A stretch of 64,000 nt of DNA, from assembly GCA_964419935.1 (NCBI GenBank), contig CAYQQJ010000002.1:124001-188000 (forward strand), read 5' to 3'. Below are positions 32,244 to 40,730 of this stretch, piece by piece. Each line of letters begins with the position of its first letter. Position 1 is the stretch's first letter. Under the pieces are notes generated by a model, which was not told where the DNA came from, searched no databases, and worked only from the letters and a program-made list of their open reading frames with translations. The position numbers and the translations under genes are program-made. Source of the stretch: CAYQQJ01 sp964419935 (GTDB lineage Bacteria; Pseudomonadota; Gammaproteobacteria; Pseudomonadales; Cellvibrionaceae).

Positions 32244-32834
32244 CTACTTCGAAATCCGGAAAATTCCCGTCTCTCCAAACAGGTTAGGGCGGAATTCCTG
32301 CAGCAGGCGGCCCATGGATTTTTCCGCTACCACTTTCTGCTCCAGAATATTCAAGTTCATTTCACTGCACAGCACTTCAAAATCCCGAAAGGTGCAAAAG
32401 TGGATGTTGGGGGTGTTATACCACTCGTAAGGCATCAAATCGGATACCGGCATACGGCCATGCAGTGCGAGATGCAGGCGCGCTTTCCAGTGGCCAAAAT
32501 TGGGCAGGGCGACAATGCCCTCGCGACCGACCCGCAGCATTTCTGCCATCACTTTGTCCGGGTAGGTCATGGTCTGAATGGTTTGCGACATGATAACGGT
32601 GTCGAAGCTATCATTGTCGAAGTTGCCAAGGCCGCCATCGAGATCCTGTTCAATGACGTTCACACCCTTGTCCACACACTGTTGGATGCCGTCTTCACTG
32701 ATTTCCAGGCCGTAACCGCGCACGTTCTTTTTGTCCGCGAGCAGCTTCAATAAAGTGCCGTCACCACAACCCAGGTCGAGTACACGGGACTCGGGTCGGA
32801 TCCAATCATAAATAATGCTGTGGTCAATCCTCAT
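32244..32834 (-). CDS. metW: MetW methyltransferase-like protein
   Basis: SAM-dependent methyltransferase fold of 196 residues with motif I VLDLGCGDGTLLKLL near residue 20, and IEQDLDGGL and SFDTVIMSQTIQ further on. MetW works together with MetX in homoserine acylation in many proteobacteria. The ATG overlaps the metX stop as ATGA (32831-32834), so the two are translationally coupled; their linkage is conserved. Confidence 0.95.
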   Translation of the reverse strand: MRIDHSIIYDWIRPESRVLDLGCGDGTLLKLLADKKNVRGYGLEISEDGIQQCVDKGVNVIEQDLDGGLGNFDNDSFDTVIMSQTIQTMTYPDKVMAEMLRVGREGIVALPNFGHWKARLHLALHGRMPVSDLMPYEWYNTPNIHFCTFRDFEVLCSEMNLNILEQKVVAEKSMGRLLQEFRPNLFGETGIFRISK

Positions 32835-34018
32835 AATGGAATCCCCGCCATGTAACGCCCGAACAATGTCTCGTAGCGCGGCTGACGGGGTACCAGGAAC
32901 GCATCGTGACCGTAAATGGAATCCACTGCCGCATAGACCACATCGCGGTCAGCGCGCATCAGGGCATTGACAATTTCCTGGGAGCGTTCCGGTGCAAAGC
33001 GCCAGTCGGAGCTGAAGGCGATAACCAGAAATTTGCACTGGGCGTGGCTGAAAGCCGCGACGGGGTCATCGTTGTATTCTCGCGCCAGGTCGAAGTAGTC
33101 CAGCGCCCGGGTCATCAGGATGTAGGTGTTGGCATCAAAGGTTTTGGAAAAGGTGGCGCCCTGGTAGCGCAGGTAGCTTTCCACCTGAAATTCCACCGGT
33201 TCCTCGCTGCCTTGTTCAAAACTGCCGGAGCGCAACTCGCGGCCGAATTTCTCACCCATGCCATGATCAGACAGATAGGTAATGTGGCCGATCATGCGTG
33301 CCACAGATAAGCCGCGCGCTGGCAGTTTGTCCTGTTCCAGATAAGCACCGGAGGCAAAGTCGGGATCGGATAAAATCGCCTGGCGGGCTGTTTCATTGAA
33401 CGCAATATTCTGTGCGGTGAGCTTCATTGCCGCCGCGATGACCACACAATGTCGCACCCGCTGGGGGTGCTCCAGCGCCCAGCGCATGGCCTGCATGCCG
33501 CCCAGGCTGCCGCCAACGACGGCGGCCCATTGATCAATACCCAAGCGATCCGCGAGCCGCGCCTGGGTTTCCACCCAGTCCCGCACGCGCAGGCCCGGGA
33601 AATCCGCGCCCCAGGCTTTGCCGGTTTCCGGGTTGATGCTGCAGGGGCCGGTGGAGCCGTGACAGCCGCCAAGGTTATTCAGCGAAACCACAAAAAAACG
33701 GTTGGTGTCGATGGGTTTGCCCGGGCCAATATAGTGATCCCACCAGCCGGGTTTTGTGTCTTCACTGCTGTGGTAACCGGCGGCGTGGTGGTGGCCGGAC
33801 AAGGCGTGGCAGACGAGCACCGCGTTGCTTTTGTTCGCGTTGAGCTCACCGTAGGTTTCAACCATAAGGTCATAGCTGGCGAGCTGGCGTCCGTTGGCCA
33901 AGGTCAAAGGCTCGGCGAAGTGCAGGCTTTGCGGAACCACTATGCCCACCGAATTTGGGGTGGTGGGTCCGGTGGCTGTGGAACCCGCATCGGTTGGACG
34001 GTGATTGCTGTGTGGCAT
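32831..34018 (-). CDS. metX: Homoserine O-acyltransferase MetX
   Basis: Alpha/beta-hydrolase of 395 residues that acylates homoserine in methionine synthesis. The nucleophile is Ser171 in GGSLGGMQAMRW; the histidine of the triad is in DSIYGHDAFLV near the C-terminus. In related gammaproteobacteria this family uses succinyl-CoA, but the acyl donor cannot be told from the sequence with certainty. It is followed directly by metW. The upstream region (34019-34143) shows no riboswitch that I can recognise. Confidence 0.95.
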   Translation of the reverse strand: MPHSNHRPTDAGSTATGPTTPNSVGIVVPQSLHFAEPLTLANGRQLASYDLMVETYGELNANKSNAVLVCHALSGHHHAAGYHSSEDTKPGWWDHYIGPGKPIDTNRFFVVSLNNLGGCHGSTGPCSINPETGKAWGADFPGLRVRDWVETQARLADRLGIDQWAAVVGGSLGGMQAMRWALEHPQRVRHCVVIAAAMKLTAQNIAFNETARQAILSDPDFASGAYLEQDKLPARGLSVARMIGHITYLSDHGMGEKFGRELRSGSFEQGSEEPVEFQVESYLRYQGATFSKTFDANTYILMTRALDYFDLAREYNDDPVAAFSHAQCKFLVIAFSSDWRFAPERSQEIVNALMRADRDVVYAAVDSIYGHDAFLVPRQPRYETLFGRYMAGIPL

Positions 34019-34143
34019 GGCGGTTGAGTGGTGTCTCTTGGCGTGGTGAGAGGGCAGACAAGTCTAAGGTTCCGGGAGCGGACCTGCAAGCAGCGGCATG
34101 GGTGCCTGGAGGCCCGGTATTATTTGCGAGTTTGCTCTGGAAC

Positions 34144-34728
34144 TCAGAGCCCCGGTAAAAAAATTGACGGCATATTGGCGGAGCGTCCCATTCCGTCGAC
34201 CACCATTTGCAGGACGTTGATTACCAGAAAGGCAAAAATCGGCGTGATGTCGAGCCCGCCCATGGGCGGAATCAGGCGGCGGAAGGGTGCCAGGGCCGGC
34301 TCCATCAGTTGATGCAACAGCAGCAATATGGGATGACGGCTGTGGGGGGCTACCCAGCTGAAAATAATGGATATCAGCAGGCCAAAGAAGAAGATGTTCA
34401 GCGTCAGGTTGAGTACTCCCAGTACCGCCCAGGTAAGCACCGGCACAATGGGAATGATACCGCCGAGAATCAGATAAATAAGCTCGAAAACCACAATCTC
34501 GACCAGTAGCGCCAACACCAGTGAGGCGAGGTCAATACCGTAGATGCCCGGAATCACCTTGCGCAAAGGGATAAGGAGCGGGTTGGTCAGTTTGACGATC
34601 GCCTGGGAAACCGGGTTGTAAAAATCCGCTCGAGCAATCTGTAAAAGGAAGCGCAGCAACACAACCAACAGGTACAGGGATCCCAGGGTTTGAACGATGT
34701 AAATGCCAATCTCGGCAAGTGTACTCAT
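34144..34728 (-). CDS. yggT: YggT family membrane protein (two YGGT repeats)
   Basis: Protein of 194 residues with two copies of the YGGT unit: the first around YLLVVLLRFLLQIARADFYNPVSQAIVKLTNPLLIPLRKVIPG and the second around ILLLLHQLMEPALAPFRRLIPPMGGLD. Each unit has paired helices and a P.R..IP motif. The protein is thought to act in osmotic or membrane homeostasis, but its function is not firmly known. Its position between proC and metX is conserved in Pseudomonas. Confidence 0.9.
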   Translation of the reverse strand: MSTLAEIGIYIVQTLGSLYLLVVLLRFLLQIARADFYNPVSQAIVKLTNPLLIPLRKVIPGIYGIDLASLVLALLVEIVVFELIYLILGGIIPIVPVLTWAVLGVLNLTLNIFFFGLLISIIFSWVAPHSRHPILLLLHQLMEPALAPFRRLIPPMGGLDITPIFAFLVINVLQMVVDGMGRSANMPSIFLPGL

Positions 34729-34811
34729 AGTGAAAATCCGATTTGACCAGGCGCGGGCCCGGAGGGTTTAGCCATAAACATGTGTGGCGGCTTTGATGGC
34801 GGTAAGAATAA

Positions 34812-35043
34812 CTAGTGTACTGTCTCAAATAGCTTACACATATAGATGAAGTGCGACCTGAGGTGTTGCGGAGCGTCAAGATGTTTGATTTGTCGCACCT
34901 CACTCTTCGAGAAGCCCTCTAAGCGCCCACAGCGTCGTAGCGACTTTTGACAAGAGGGCCCGCTATTGCCTGCAAGCCGCGCCTAGCTGTGGACGCATAG
35001 AGGCGCTTTCTATATATGCAATCTATCTGAGACAGTACACTAG
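34812..35043. mobile_element. MITE-like element with 21-bp terminal inverted repeats
   Basis: A 232-base non-coding element bounded by CTAGTGTACTGTCTCA(A)ATAG (34812-34832) and its reverse complement with one mismatch (35023-35043). It carries no transposase. CTAG or TA at the ends may be part of a target duplication, as in IS630/Tc1-like MITEs. It accounts for most of the 333-base gap between yggT and proC. A shorter inner inverted repeat (GTGCGACCTGAGG with CGCACCTCA) is also present. Confidence 0.75.
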
Positions 35044-35061
35044 GCGCTCGAAATTTGACCG

Positions 35062-35880
35062 CTACAAAAATTCGCGGGCCATGGTGCGTGCGCGATCAGC
35101 GCAGGCCTGCATGGCTTCTTCATATATATGGCGCAAATTGTTGTTTTCAAATGACAGTATCGCCTGCTCGGTGGTGCCACCCGGCGAGGTGACCTTGCGC
35201 CGCAGTTCGCCCACGTCCTCCCCGCTGTGCTGGGCCAGGCGCGCTGCGCCCAGGGCGGTCTGCAATGTCAGGGTTCTGGCGGTTTCCGCCGTCAGCCCCT
35301 GTTTGATGCCCGCTGCAATCATGGCTTCCATGGCGAGGAAAAAATACGCCGGACCGCTGCCCGAAACGGCGGTAACGGCATCCAGCAAATCCTCCTGGTC
35401 CACCCACGCAACCAGACCGACCGCGGCCATGATGGCTTCCGCTTCCTGTCGCTGCGCGGGGGTGACGCCTGCGGATGCAAATAACCCGCTGGCCCCTTCG
35501 CCTACCAGTGCGGGTGTGTTGGGCATGCAGCGAACAATGGCGGTACGCTGCCCCAGCCACCCTGCGAGGCTGGTACAGTTGATGCCGGCGGCGATGGAAA
35601 TGACCAGTACGCCGGGGCTGATATGTTCAGCCAGTTCCCGGCAGACGGCCCCCATCACTTGGGGTTTGACGGCCAAAACGACCACATCCGCAGAGGCAAC
35701 AGCGGTTTGATTGTCCTGACCGACCGATACACCAAAATCCGCCTGCAATTTGGTCAGTGCCGCTGTATGGGGGTCACACACGGTGATATTGCTCGCGGAA
35801 TTTCCCCGCGCGATCAGCCCGCCAATAATGCTGCGAGCCATATTGCCCCCACCGATGAAACAGATATTGGATAAATTCAC
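35062..35880 (-). CDS. proC: Pyrroline-5-carboxylate reductase
   Basis: Protein of 272 residues catalysing the last step of proline synthesis. The N-terminal Rossmann motif is ICFIGGGNMARSIIGGL. The C-terminal dimer domain contains AVSGSGPAYFFLAMEAMI and KVTSPGGTTEQAI, both diagnostic. The GTG at 35880 is preferred because AGGA lies eight bases before it and the Rossmann strand begins five residues later; a longer frame to 35913 exists. Confidence 0.95.
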   Translation of the reverse strand: MNLSNICFIGGGNMARSIIGGLIARGNSASNITVCDPHTAALTKLQADFGVSVGQDNQTAVASADVVVLAVKPQVMGAVCRELAEHISPGVLVISIAAGINCTSLAGWLGQRTAIVRCMPNTPALVGEGASGLFASAGVTPAQRQEAEAIMAAVGLVAWVDQEDLLDAVTAVSGSGPAYFFLAMEAMIAAGIKQGLTAETARTLTLQTALGAARLAQHSGEDVGELRRKVTSPGGTTEQAILSFENNNLRHIYEEAMQACADRARTMAREFL

Positions 35881-36015
35881 ATTGACCGTCCTGATATGTC
35901 TGGTTTGTCTCAAAAAACAGATTGCGGAGTAGTGCGTGGATCACATCAGATGCCCCGCAACCTTTGCTACCTCTTATCCATGCTGTCGTGTGGCATAGAA
36001 TAGGGCTTCGACCCG

Positions 36016-36235
36016 TTTGTCATCAGGGTAGGTCTTTTGAAAACGCATAAACACGTCCCTGTGGCTCCGACGTGCATGGACGCACTAATGCCGCGATGGC
36101 AGGATGCCAGAGAGCGGCCCCGCGGCATCTCGGCAACTGGTGCGCCAGCCCGGTGCGTCCAGCGTTGCTCTACCTTCCGCCATCCATGGCGGTCGCCTGC
36201 CGCGAGGGTTTCAAAAGACCTACCCTGATAACAAA
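36016..36235. repeat. Long hairpin repeat, copy 2 (expanded)
   Basis: Arms of about 27 bases (36016-36043 and 36209-36235, containing CAGGGTAGGTCTTTTGAAA and its mirror) differ at a single position. They enclose about 165 bases that include ACACGTCCCTGTGGCTCC, matching the core of copies 1 and 3. Several smaller palindromes lie inside. It occupies the gap upstream of proC, together with gene-free DNA. Confidence 0.75.
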
Positions 36236-36495
36236 TTACTTTGGTGCACTCGACTAACGCTAGGCTTCGAAAAGAAACATTACCTCTAGGTCGGGCTGGA
36301 TACGAGCGACAATCAAGATTACCGAGTTAATACTATTCTTTTCCCTTTTCATTCGACACGTCCCTGTGCCTCACCCTTCGGGCGACGCGCAGGATGCGCA
36401 AGTGTCGCGGGGGCAAGGATGCCCGTGAGCGACCAGCCTGCAGCTGTGCAAAAATGCTTCCTGCATTTTGGTCCCTTTCCCTTTGTCCTTAACTT
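36236..36495. other. Gene-free stretch with further hairpins
   Basis: No coding gene. It contains a second ACACGTCCCTGTG (36356-36368), the string also seen in repeat copy 2, followed by GC-rich small palindromes. It may be a decayed copy of the same repeat family. Confidence 0.4.
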
Positions 36496-36520
36496 AAAGC
36501 TTGCGGCTTCCAGCTTATAA
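36496..36520. repeat. AGCTTGCGGCTT-type repeat after yggS
   Basis: AAAGCTTGCGGCTTCCAGCT, immediately after the yggS stop. Related strings occur after pilU (39506-39602) and after chpC (56147-56380), always at gene 3' ends. Confidence 0.6.
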
Positions 36521-37222
36521 CTACTTCCGCGCACCAAAAATCCCCGTGCCCACGCGCACTATGGTGGCACCTTCGGCAATGGCCTCGGCCAGGTCACCGG
36601 ACATGCCCATGGAGAGGGTGTCCAGCGTAACACCGCTAGTGTGTTCAATGTCACGAGCCAGCGTACGCAAGCGGGCAAAAGCCGCTCTCGGATTCTTGTG
36701 CGGGTCCGGAATCGCCATCAATCCGCGCAGCTTAAGCTGCGGCAAGGTCGCGACTTCTGCAGCGATTGCTGCAGCGTCGGTCGGTGATACGCCGGATTTG
36801 GACGCTTCATCGTCAATGTTGACCTGCAAGCAAATATTGATGGGCGGCAGCTCGGGCGGTCGTTGGTTGCTGAGCCGTCGGGCGATTTTGACGCGATCTA
36901 CTGAATGCACCCATGCAAAATGCTTGGCAATGTCCTGTGTTTTGTTGGATTGAATTGGCCCGATAAAGTGCCAGACGATGTCCAACGCCTGCAGCTGTTG
37001 TATCTTGTCCAGCGCTTCCTGCAGGTAGTTCTCGCCAAAATCCCGCTGGCCGGCGGCGTAAGCGGCCTCTATGGCCTGTACCGGTTTGGTTTTACTGACC
37101 GCCAGAAGTGTGACTTCGCTCCTGTTTCGGCTAGCGGCCTCCGTCGCCGAATGTACAGAATCTATGACTTGCGCTAGGTTGTCTGGAATCTTGTGCATAT
37201 ACTTACTGGTGTCCATTCTCAT
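36521..37222 (-). CDS. yggS: PLP homeostasis protein YggS/PROSC
   Basis: PLP-binding TIM-barrel protein of about 233 residues that buffers pyridoxal phosphate. The Schiff-base Lys is in TLLAVSKTKP, followed by GQRDFGENYLQEAL, WHFIGPIQSNKT, and the phosphate-binding C-terminus LSMGMSGDLAEAI and VRVGTGIFG. Several starts are possible (37222, 37216, 37198); none has a strong ribosome site. It is divergent from pilT with at most about 75 bases between them, a conserved arrangement. Confidence 0.93.
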   Translation of the reverse strand: MRMDTSKYMHKIPDNLAQVIDSVHSATEAASRNRSEVTLLAVSKTKPVQAIEAAYAAGQRDFGENYLQEALDKIQQLQALDIVWHFIGPIQSNKTQDIAKHFAWVHSVDRVKIARRLSNQRPPELPPINICLQVNIDDEASKSGVSPTDAAAIAAEVATLPQLKLRGLMAIPDPHKNPRAAFARLRTLARDIEHTSGVTLDTLSMGMSGDLAEAIAEGATIVRVGTGIFGARK

Positions 37223-37274
37223 GGCAACTGGGTCATGGGGTCCATAAAAAATGATATTTGCGTAGGTTTGTCGT

Positions 37275-38309
37275 ATGGATATTACCGAGTTGTTAGCTTT
37301 CTCTGCCAAACAAGGGGCGTCGGATTTGCACCTGTCAGCAGGGTTGCCACCCATGATTCGTGTCGACGGCGATGTGCGCCGGATCAATCTGCCGCCTATG
37401 GAGCATAAGCAGGTTCATAGTCTGATCTACGAGATTATGAATGACAAGCAGCGCAAGGATTTTGAAGAATTTCTGGAAACCGACTTCTCGTTCGAGGTTC
37501 CGGGTGTTGCCCGTTTCCGGGTTAACGCCTTTAACCAGAACCGGGGTGCCGGTGCGGTGTTTCGTACCATTCCCTCCAAGGTTTTGACCATGGAGGAGCT
37601 GGGCATGGGGCAGGTGTTTCGCGACGTATCCTCGGTGCCGCGCGGCCTGGTGCTGGTGACCGGTCCCACGGGCTCGGGCAAGTCCACCACACTGGCGGCC
37701 ATGGTGGATTACATCAATGAAAGCAAATACGAGCATATTCTGACCATTGAAGACCCCATCGAATTCGTTCACGAAAGTAAGAAATGCCTGGTCAACCAGC
37801 GGGAAGTGCACCGCGATACCCACGGCTTTGCGGAAGCTCTGCGCTCGGCCCTGCGGGAAGACCCGGACATCATTCTGGTGGGCGAGCTGCGGGACCTTGA
37901 GACTATCCGTCTGGCGCTGACCGCAGCGGAAACCGGTCACTTGGTGTTCGGCACGTTACACACCACCTCCGCGGCCAAAACGATTGACCGTGTGGTTGAC
38001 GTGTTCCCGGCCAATGAAAAGTCCATGGTGCGCTCGATGCTGTCGGAGTCGCTGGAGGCGGTAATTTCACAGACGCTGCTGAAGAAAAATGGCGGTGGTC
38101 GTGTGGCGGCTCATGAAATCATGCGTGGCACCTCGGCCATTCGCAACCTGATCCGGGAAGATAAGGTCGCGCAAATGTACTCCGCTATCCAGACCGGTGC
38201 ATCCGTGGGCATGCAGACCATGGATCAGTGCCTGGGAGACCTGGTGGAACGGCGTATCATCAGCCGCGAAGTGGCCCGTGAAAAAGCCAAGATGCCGGAT
38301 AATTTCTAG
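37275..38309 (+). CDS. pilT: Type IV pilus retraction ATPase PilT
   Basis: Hexameric motor of 344 residues that depolymerises pili for twitching. The N-terminal PAS-like domain precedes the Walker A GPTGSGKS at 130-137, the Asp box IEDPIEFVHESKKC, Walker B with ILVGELRDLETI, and the His box ETGHLVFGTLHTTSA. The C-terminal AIRNLIRE motif needed for retraction is present. The length is the same as in P. aeruginosa. It is followed by pilU. Confidence 0.98.
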   Translation: MDITELLAFSAKQGASDLHLSAGLPPMIRVDGDVRRINLPPMEHKQVHSLIYEIMNDKQRKDFEEFLETDFSFEVPGVARFRVNAFNQNRGAGAVFRTIPSKVLTMEELGMGQVFRDVSSVPRGLVLVTGPTGSGKSTTLAAMVDYINESKYEHILTIEDPIEFVHESKKCLVNQREVHRDTHGFAEALRSALREDPDIILVGELRDLETIRLALTAAETGHLVFGTLHTTSAAKTIDRVVDVFPANEKSMVRSMLSESLEAVISQTLLKKNGGGRVAAHEIMRGTSAIRNLIREDKVAQMYSAIQTGASVGMQTMDQCLGDLVERRIISREVAREKAKMPDNF

Positions 38310-38362
38310 GGGCAGAAGCCAAACATCCGATAGTTAAATACCCGAATTCAGGAGTCTTCGTT

Positions 38363-39502
38363 ATGGAGATTGATCGTTTATTAGCGCTTATGGTGGAAAA
38401 AGGCGCATCAGACCTTTTCATCACTGCAGGCGTGCCACCGTCCATGAAACTCAATGGCCGTATTGTCCCGGTAACGACGACACCCCTGTCGCCGGAAAAA
38501 GCGCGAGAAACGGTGCTTGGCACTATGAATGAAAAGCAGCGCCAGGAGTTTGCCGAGACCAGGGAGCTGAACTTCGCGATCAGCGCCCGCGGCATTGGCC
38601 GTTTTCGTGCCAGTGCGTTTTATCAGCGCAACCTTGCGGGTATGGTGTTGCGTCGCATTGAAACCAAGATACCGGAAATTGACGATCTGGGCTTGCCCGA
38701 GATCATCAAGGAACTGGCCATGACCAAGCGCGGGCTGGTGATATTCGTCGGTGCCACCGGTGCGGGTAAATCCACCTCCCTGGCGAGCATGATCGGCCAC
38801 CGCAACCGCAACTCGAAGGGGCATATCATCTCCATCGAGGACCCCATTGAATTCATTCACCAGCACCAGGGCTGCGTTGTGACCCAGCGCGAGGTGGGCA
38901 TTGATACGGACTCGTTCGAGACGGCGCTGAAAAACACGCTGCGTCAGGCACCGGACGTGATCCTCATCGGCGAAGTGCGCACCCGGGAAACCATGGATCA
39001 CGCCATCGCGTTTGCCGAGACCGGCCACTTGTGTCTGTGTACCCTGCACGCCAACAATGCCAACCAGGCGCTGGACCGGATTATTCACTTTTTCCCGGCG
39101 GACAGGCATTCCCAGCTGTGGATGGACCTGGCGCTGAACCTGCGCGCCATAGTGGCGCAGCAATTGATTCCAACGCCGGACGGTAAAGGCCGCAGGGCCT
39201 GCCTGGAAGTATTGCTCAACACGCCATTAGCTCAGGATTTGATCCGCAAAGGACAAGTGCACGAACTGAAACCACTGATGAAGAAGTCCACCGAGCTCGG
39301 TATGCAGACCTTCGACCAAGCCCTGTATGAGCTCTACGACGCCGGTGAAATCACCTATGAAGATGCACTGGCCCACGCAGATTCACCCAACGACCTGCGC
39401 CTGATGATCAAACTCGCCTCGGAATCCGACGCCGAATACCTGTCCAACGCCGCGGGCAGCCTGACCATTCAGGATGATGAATCGGACAGGAAGAGGTTTT
39501 GA
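38363..39502 (+). CDS. pilU: PilT-dependent retraction ATPase PilU
   Basis: PilT paralogue of 379 residues, working with PilT in pilus retraction. The Walker A GATGAGKS lies at 130-137, the Asp box is SIEDPIEFIHQHQGC, Walker B ILIGEVRTRETM, and the His box ETGHLCLCTLHANNA. The longer C-terminus with an acidic end (LTIQDDESDRKRF) is typical of PilU. AGGAG precedes the ATG; 53 bases separate it from pilT. Confidence 0.97.
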   Translation: MEIDRLLALMVEKGASDLFITAGVPPSMKLNGRIVPVTTTPLSPEKARETVLGTMNEKQRQEFAETRELNFAISARGIGRFRASAFYQRNLAGMVLRRIETKIPEIDDLGLPEIIKELAMTKRGLVIFVGATGAGKSTSLASMIGHRNRNSKGHIISIEDPIEFIHQHQGCVVTQREVGIDTDSFETALKNTLRQAPDVILIGEVRTRETMDHAIAFAETGHLCLCTLHANNANQALDRIIHFFPADRHSQLWMDLALNLRAIVAQQLIPTPDGKGRRACLEVLLNTPLAQDLIRKGQVHELKPLMKKSTELGMQTFDQALYELYDAGEITYEDALAHADSPNDLRLMIKLASESDAEYLSNAAGSLTIQDDESDRKRF

Positions 39503-39505
39503 AGG

Positions 39506-39602
39506 AAGCTGTAAGCTTCAAGCTGCAAGCCACAAGCTAAAAAATTAGAACAAAGCACGAGCAACTACGGTGGCGCTTACGGCTTGCAGCTTGCGGCTTA
39601 TG
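39506..39602. repeat. Inverted pair of AGCTTGCGGCTT-type repeats
   Basis: GCTGTAAGCTTCAAGCTGCA-type sequence (39508-39538) faces GCTTACGGCTTGCAGCTTGC-type sequence (39575-39602) across about 36 bases, between convergent pilU and ruvX. Paired in RNA they could end transcription in both directions. The family recurs at 36496 and 56147-56380. Confidence 0.6.
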
Positions 39603-40053
39603 GCTTTCCCCCCCTCCACCAACTCTCCAAAATAAGCCTGGCGGCGATGGAGTCCACCGGATTGTCTTTGTAGGAGCCGCGGTGGCCGCGGCTTTTGGCT
39701 TCTTCCTTGGCTTCGCGGGTGGAGAGGCGCTCGTCGTAGAGTTCAATGGGATAGCCGAAGCGGCCGTGGATGCGGTTGGCGAATTTTCTTGCGCGGATGG
39801 CGAGTTCGGATTCGGATCCGTCCATGTTCAGGGGCAGGCCCACCAACACCATGTCCGGCTGCCAGGTTTCCAGTAGTGCCTGAACGGTTTCCCAGCGCGG
39901 GACGCCATTCTCCGCCTTGAGCGGGGGTAGTTCACTGGCGGTACCAGTAACCGCCTGGCCGCTGGCGACGCCAATGCTGCGGGTGCCAAAATCAAATGCC
40001 AGCACGCGCTGCGGACCGGGCTTGGTGGACGGTGGGCGCTCGCTACCGGACAT
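39598..40053 (-). CDS. ruvX: RuvX/YqgF, RNase H-fold nuclease for pre-16S rRNA
   Basis: Protein of 151 residues with an RNase H-like fold that trims the 5' end of 16S rRNA. The first catalytic Asp is in VLAFDFGTRSIGVASG; GLPLNMDG and YDERLSTREAKEEA contain the remaining active-site positions. The start follows the algH stop without a gap, so the pair is coupled; this ruvX-algH order is conserved. Confidence 0.94.
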   Translation of the reverse strand: MSGSERPPSTKPGPQRVLAFDFGTRSIGVASGQAVTGTASELPPLKAENGVPRWETVQALLETWQPDMVLVGLPLNMDGSESELAIRARKFANRIHGRFGYPIELYDERLSTREAKEEAKSRGHRGSYKDNPVDSIAARLILESWWRGGKP

Positions 40054-40632
40054 TCAGGCGTGGCCGCCTTGCATGGGTATCAGGCTGATATCCACACCCA
40101 GTGGTCGCGCTGCCGCTGACCAGCGTTGCTCTACCGGAGTATTGAAAATGATGTCGCTGTCAGCGGGGACGGTCAGCCAGCCGTTTTCTGCCAGTTCCTG
40201 TTCCAGCTGACCGGCCTCCCAACCCGCATAACCCAATATCAACAGGGCATTTTCCGGCCCGTCGCCGCTCGCGATGGATTCGAGAATATCGCGGGATGCG
40301 GTTAAACAAACATCCTCACTCACACACAAGCTGGAATGCCATTGCCGGTCACCGCGCGGATGCAGCACAAAACCGCGCTCGGGGCTGACCGGGCCGCCGG
40401 ACAGCACTGCCGCGCCGGGACAGGCATCAGTCGGTAGGCCCATTTGCGTGAAAACCTGATCCAGGGTCAAAGACATGGGGCGATTGATCACCACGCCCAT
40501 GGCTCCTTGTGGGCCGTGATCACAAATATAGGTGACGGAATGGCTGAACGCCGGGTCCCGCATGCCCGGTAGGGCGATGAGGAACTGGTTGCGCAGGCTG
40601 TAAGGCGCTGTATCTGTCGAAGGTCGTGTCAT
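40054..40632 (-). CDS. algH: YqgE/AlgH family protein
   Basis: Protein of 192 residues of the UPF0301 family: LRNQFLIALPGMRDPAFSHSVTYICDHGPQGAMGVVINRP is the characteristic N-terminal segment, and FLGYAGWEAGQLEQEL-like sequence (LGYAGWEAGQLEQELAENGW) the C-terminal one. In Pseudomonas it influences alginate production, but the biochemical function is unknown. The ATG at 40632 was chosen over a TTG three codons upstream. Confidence 0.93.
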   Translation of the reverse strand: MTRPSTDTAPYSLRNQFLIALPGMRDPAFSHSVTYICDHGPQGAMGVVINRPMSLTLDQVFTQMGLPTDACPGAAVLSGGPVSPERGFVLHPRGDRQWHSSLCVSEDVCLTASRDILESIASGDGPENALLILGYAGWEAGQLEQELAENGWLTVPADSDIIFNTPVEQRWSAAARPLGVDISLIPMQGGHA

Positions 40633-40730
40633 AGAGAGCAATATGTGGCTCGTTGCCGAGAAAACAAGAGGCTGGAAAACAGGTGGCCGGAAAACGAGAG
40701 GGCAGACAGAGGCATGGAATATTTTACGTC

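Noticed and set aside
34019..34143. SAM- or SAH-responsive riboswitch upstream of metX
   Set aside because: No conserved core of a known class was recognised in the short leader.
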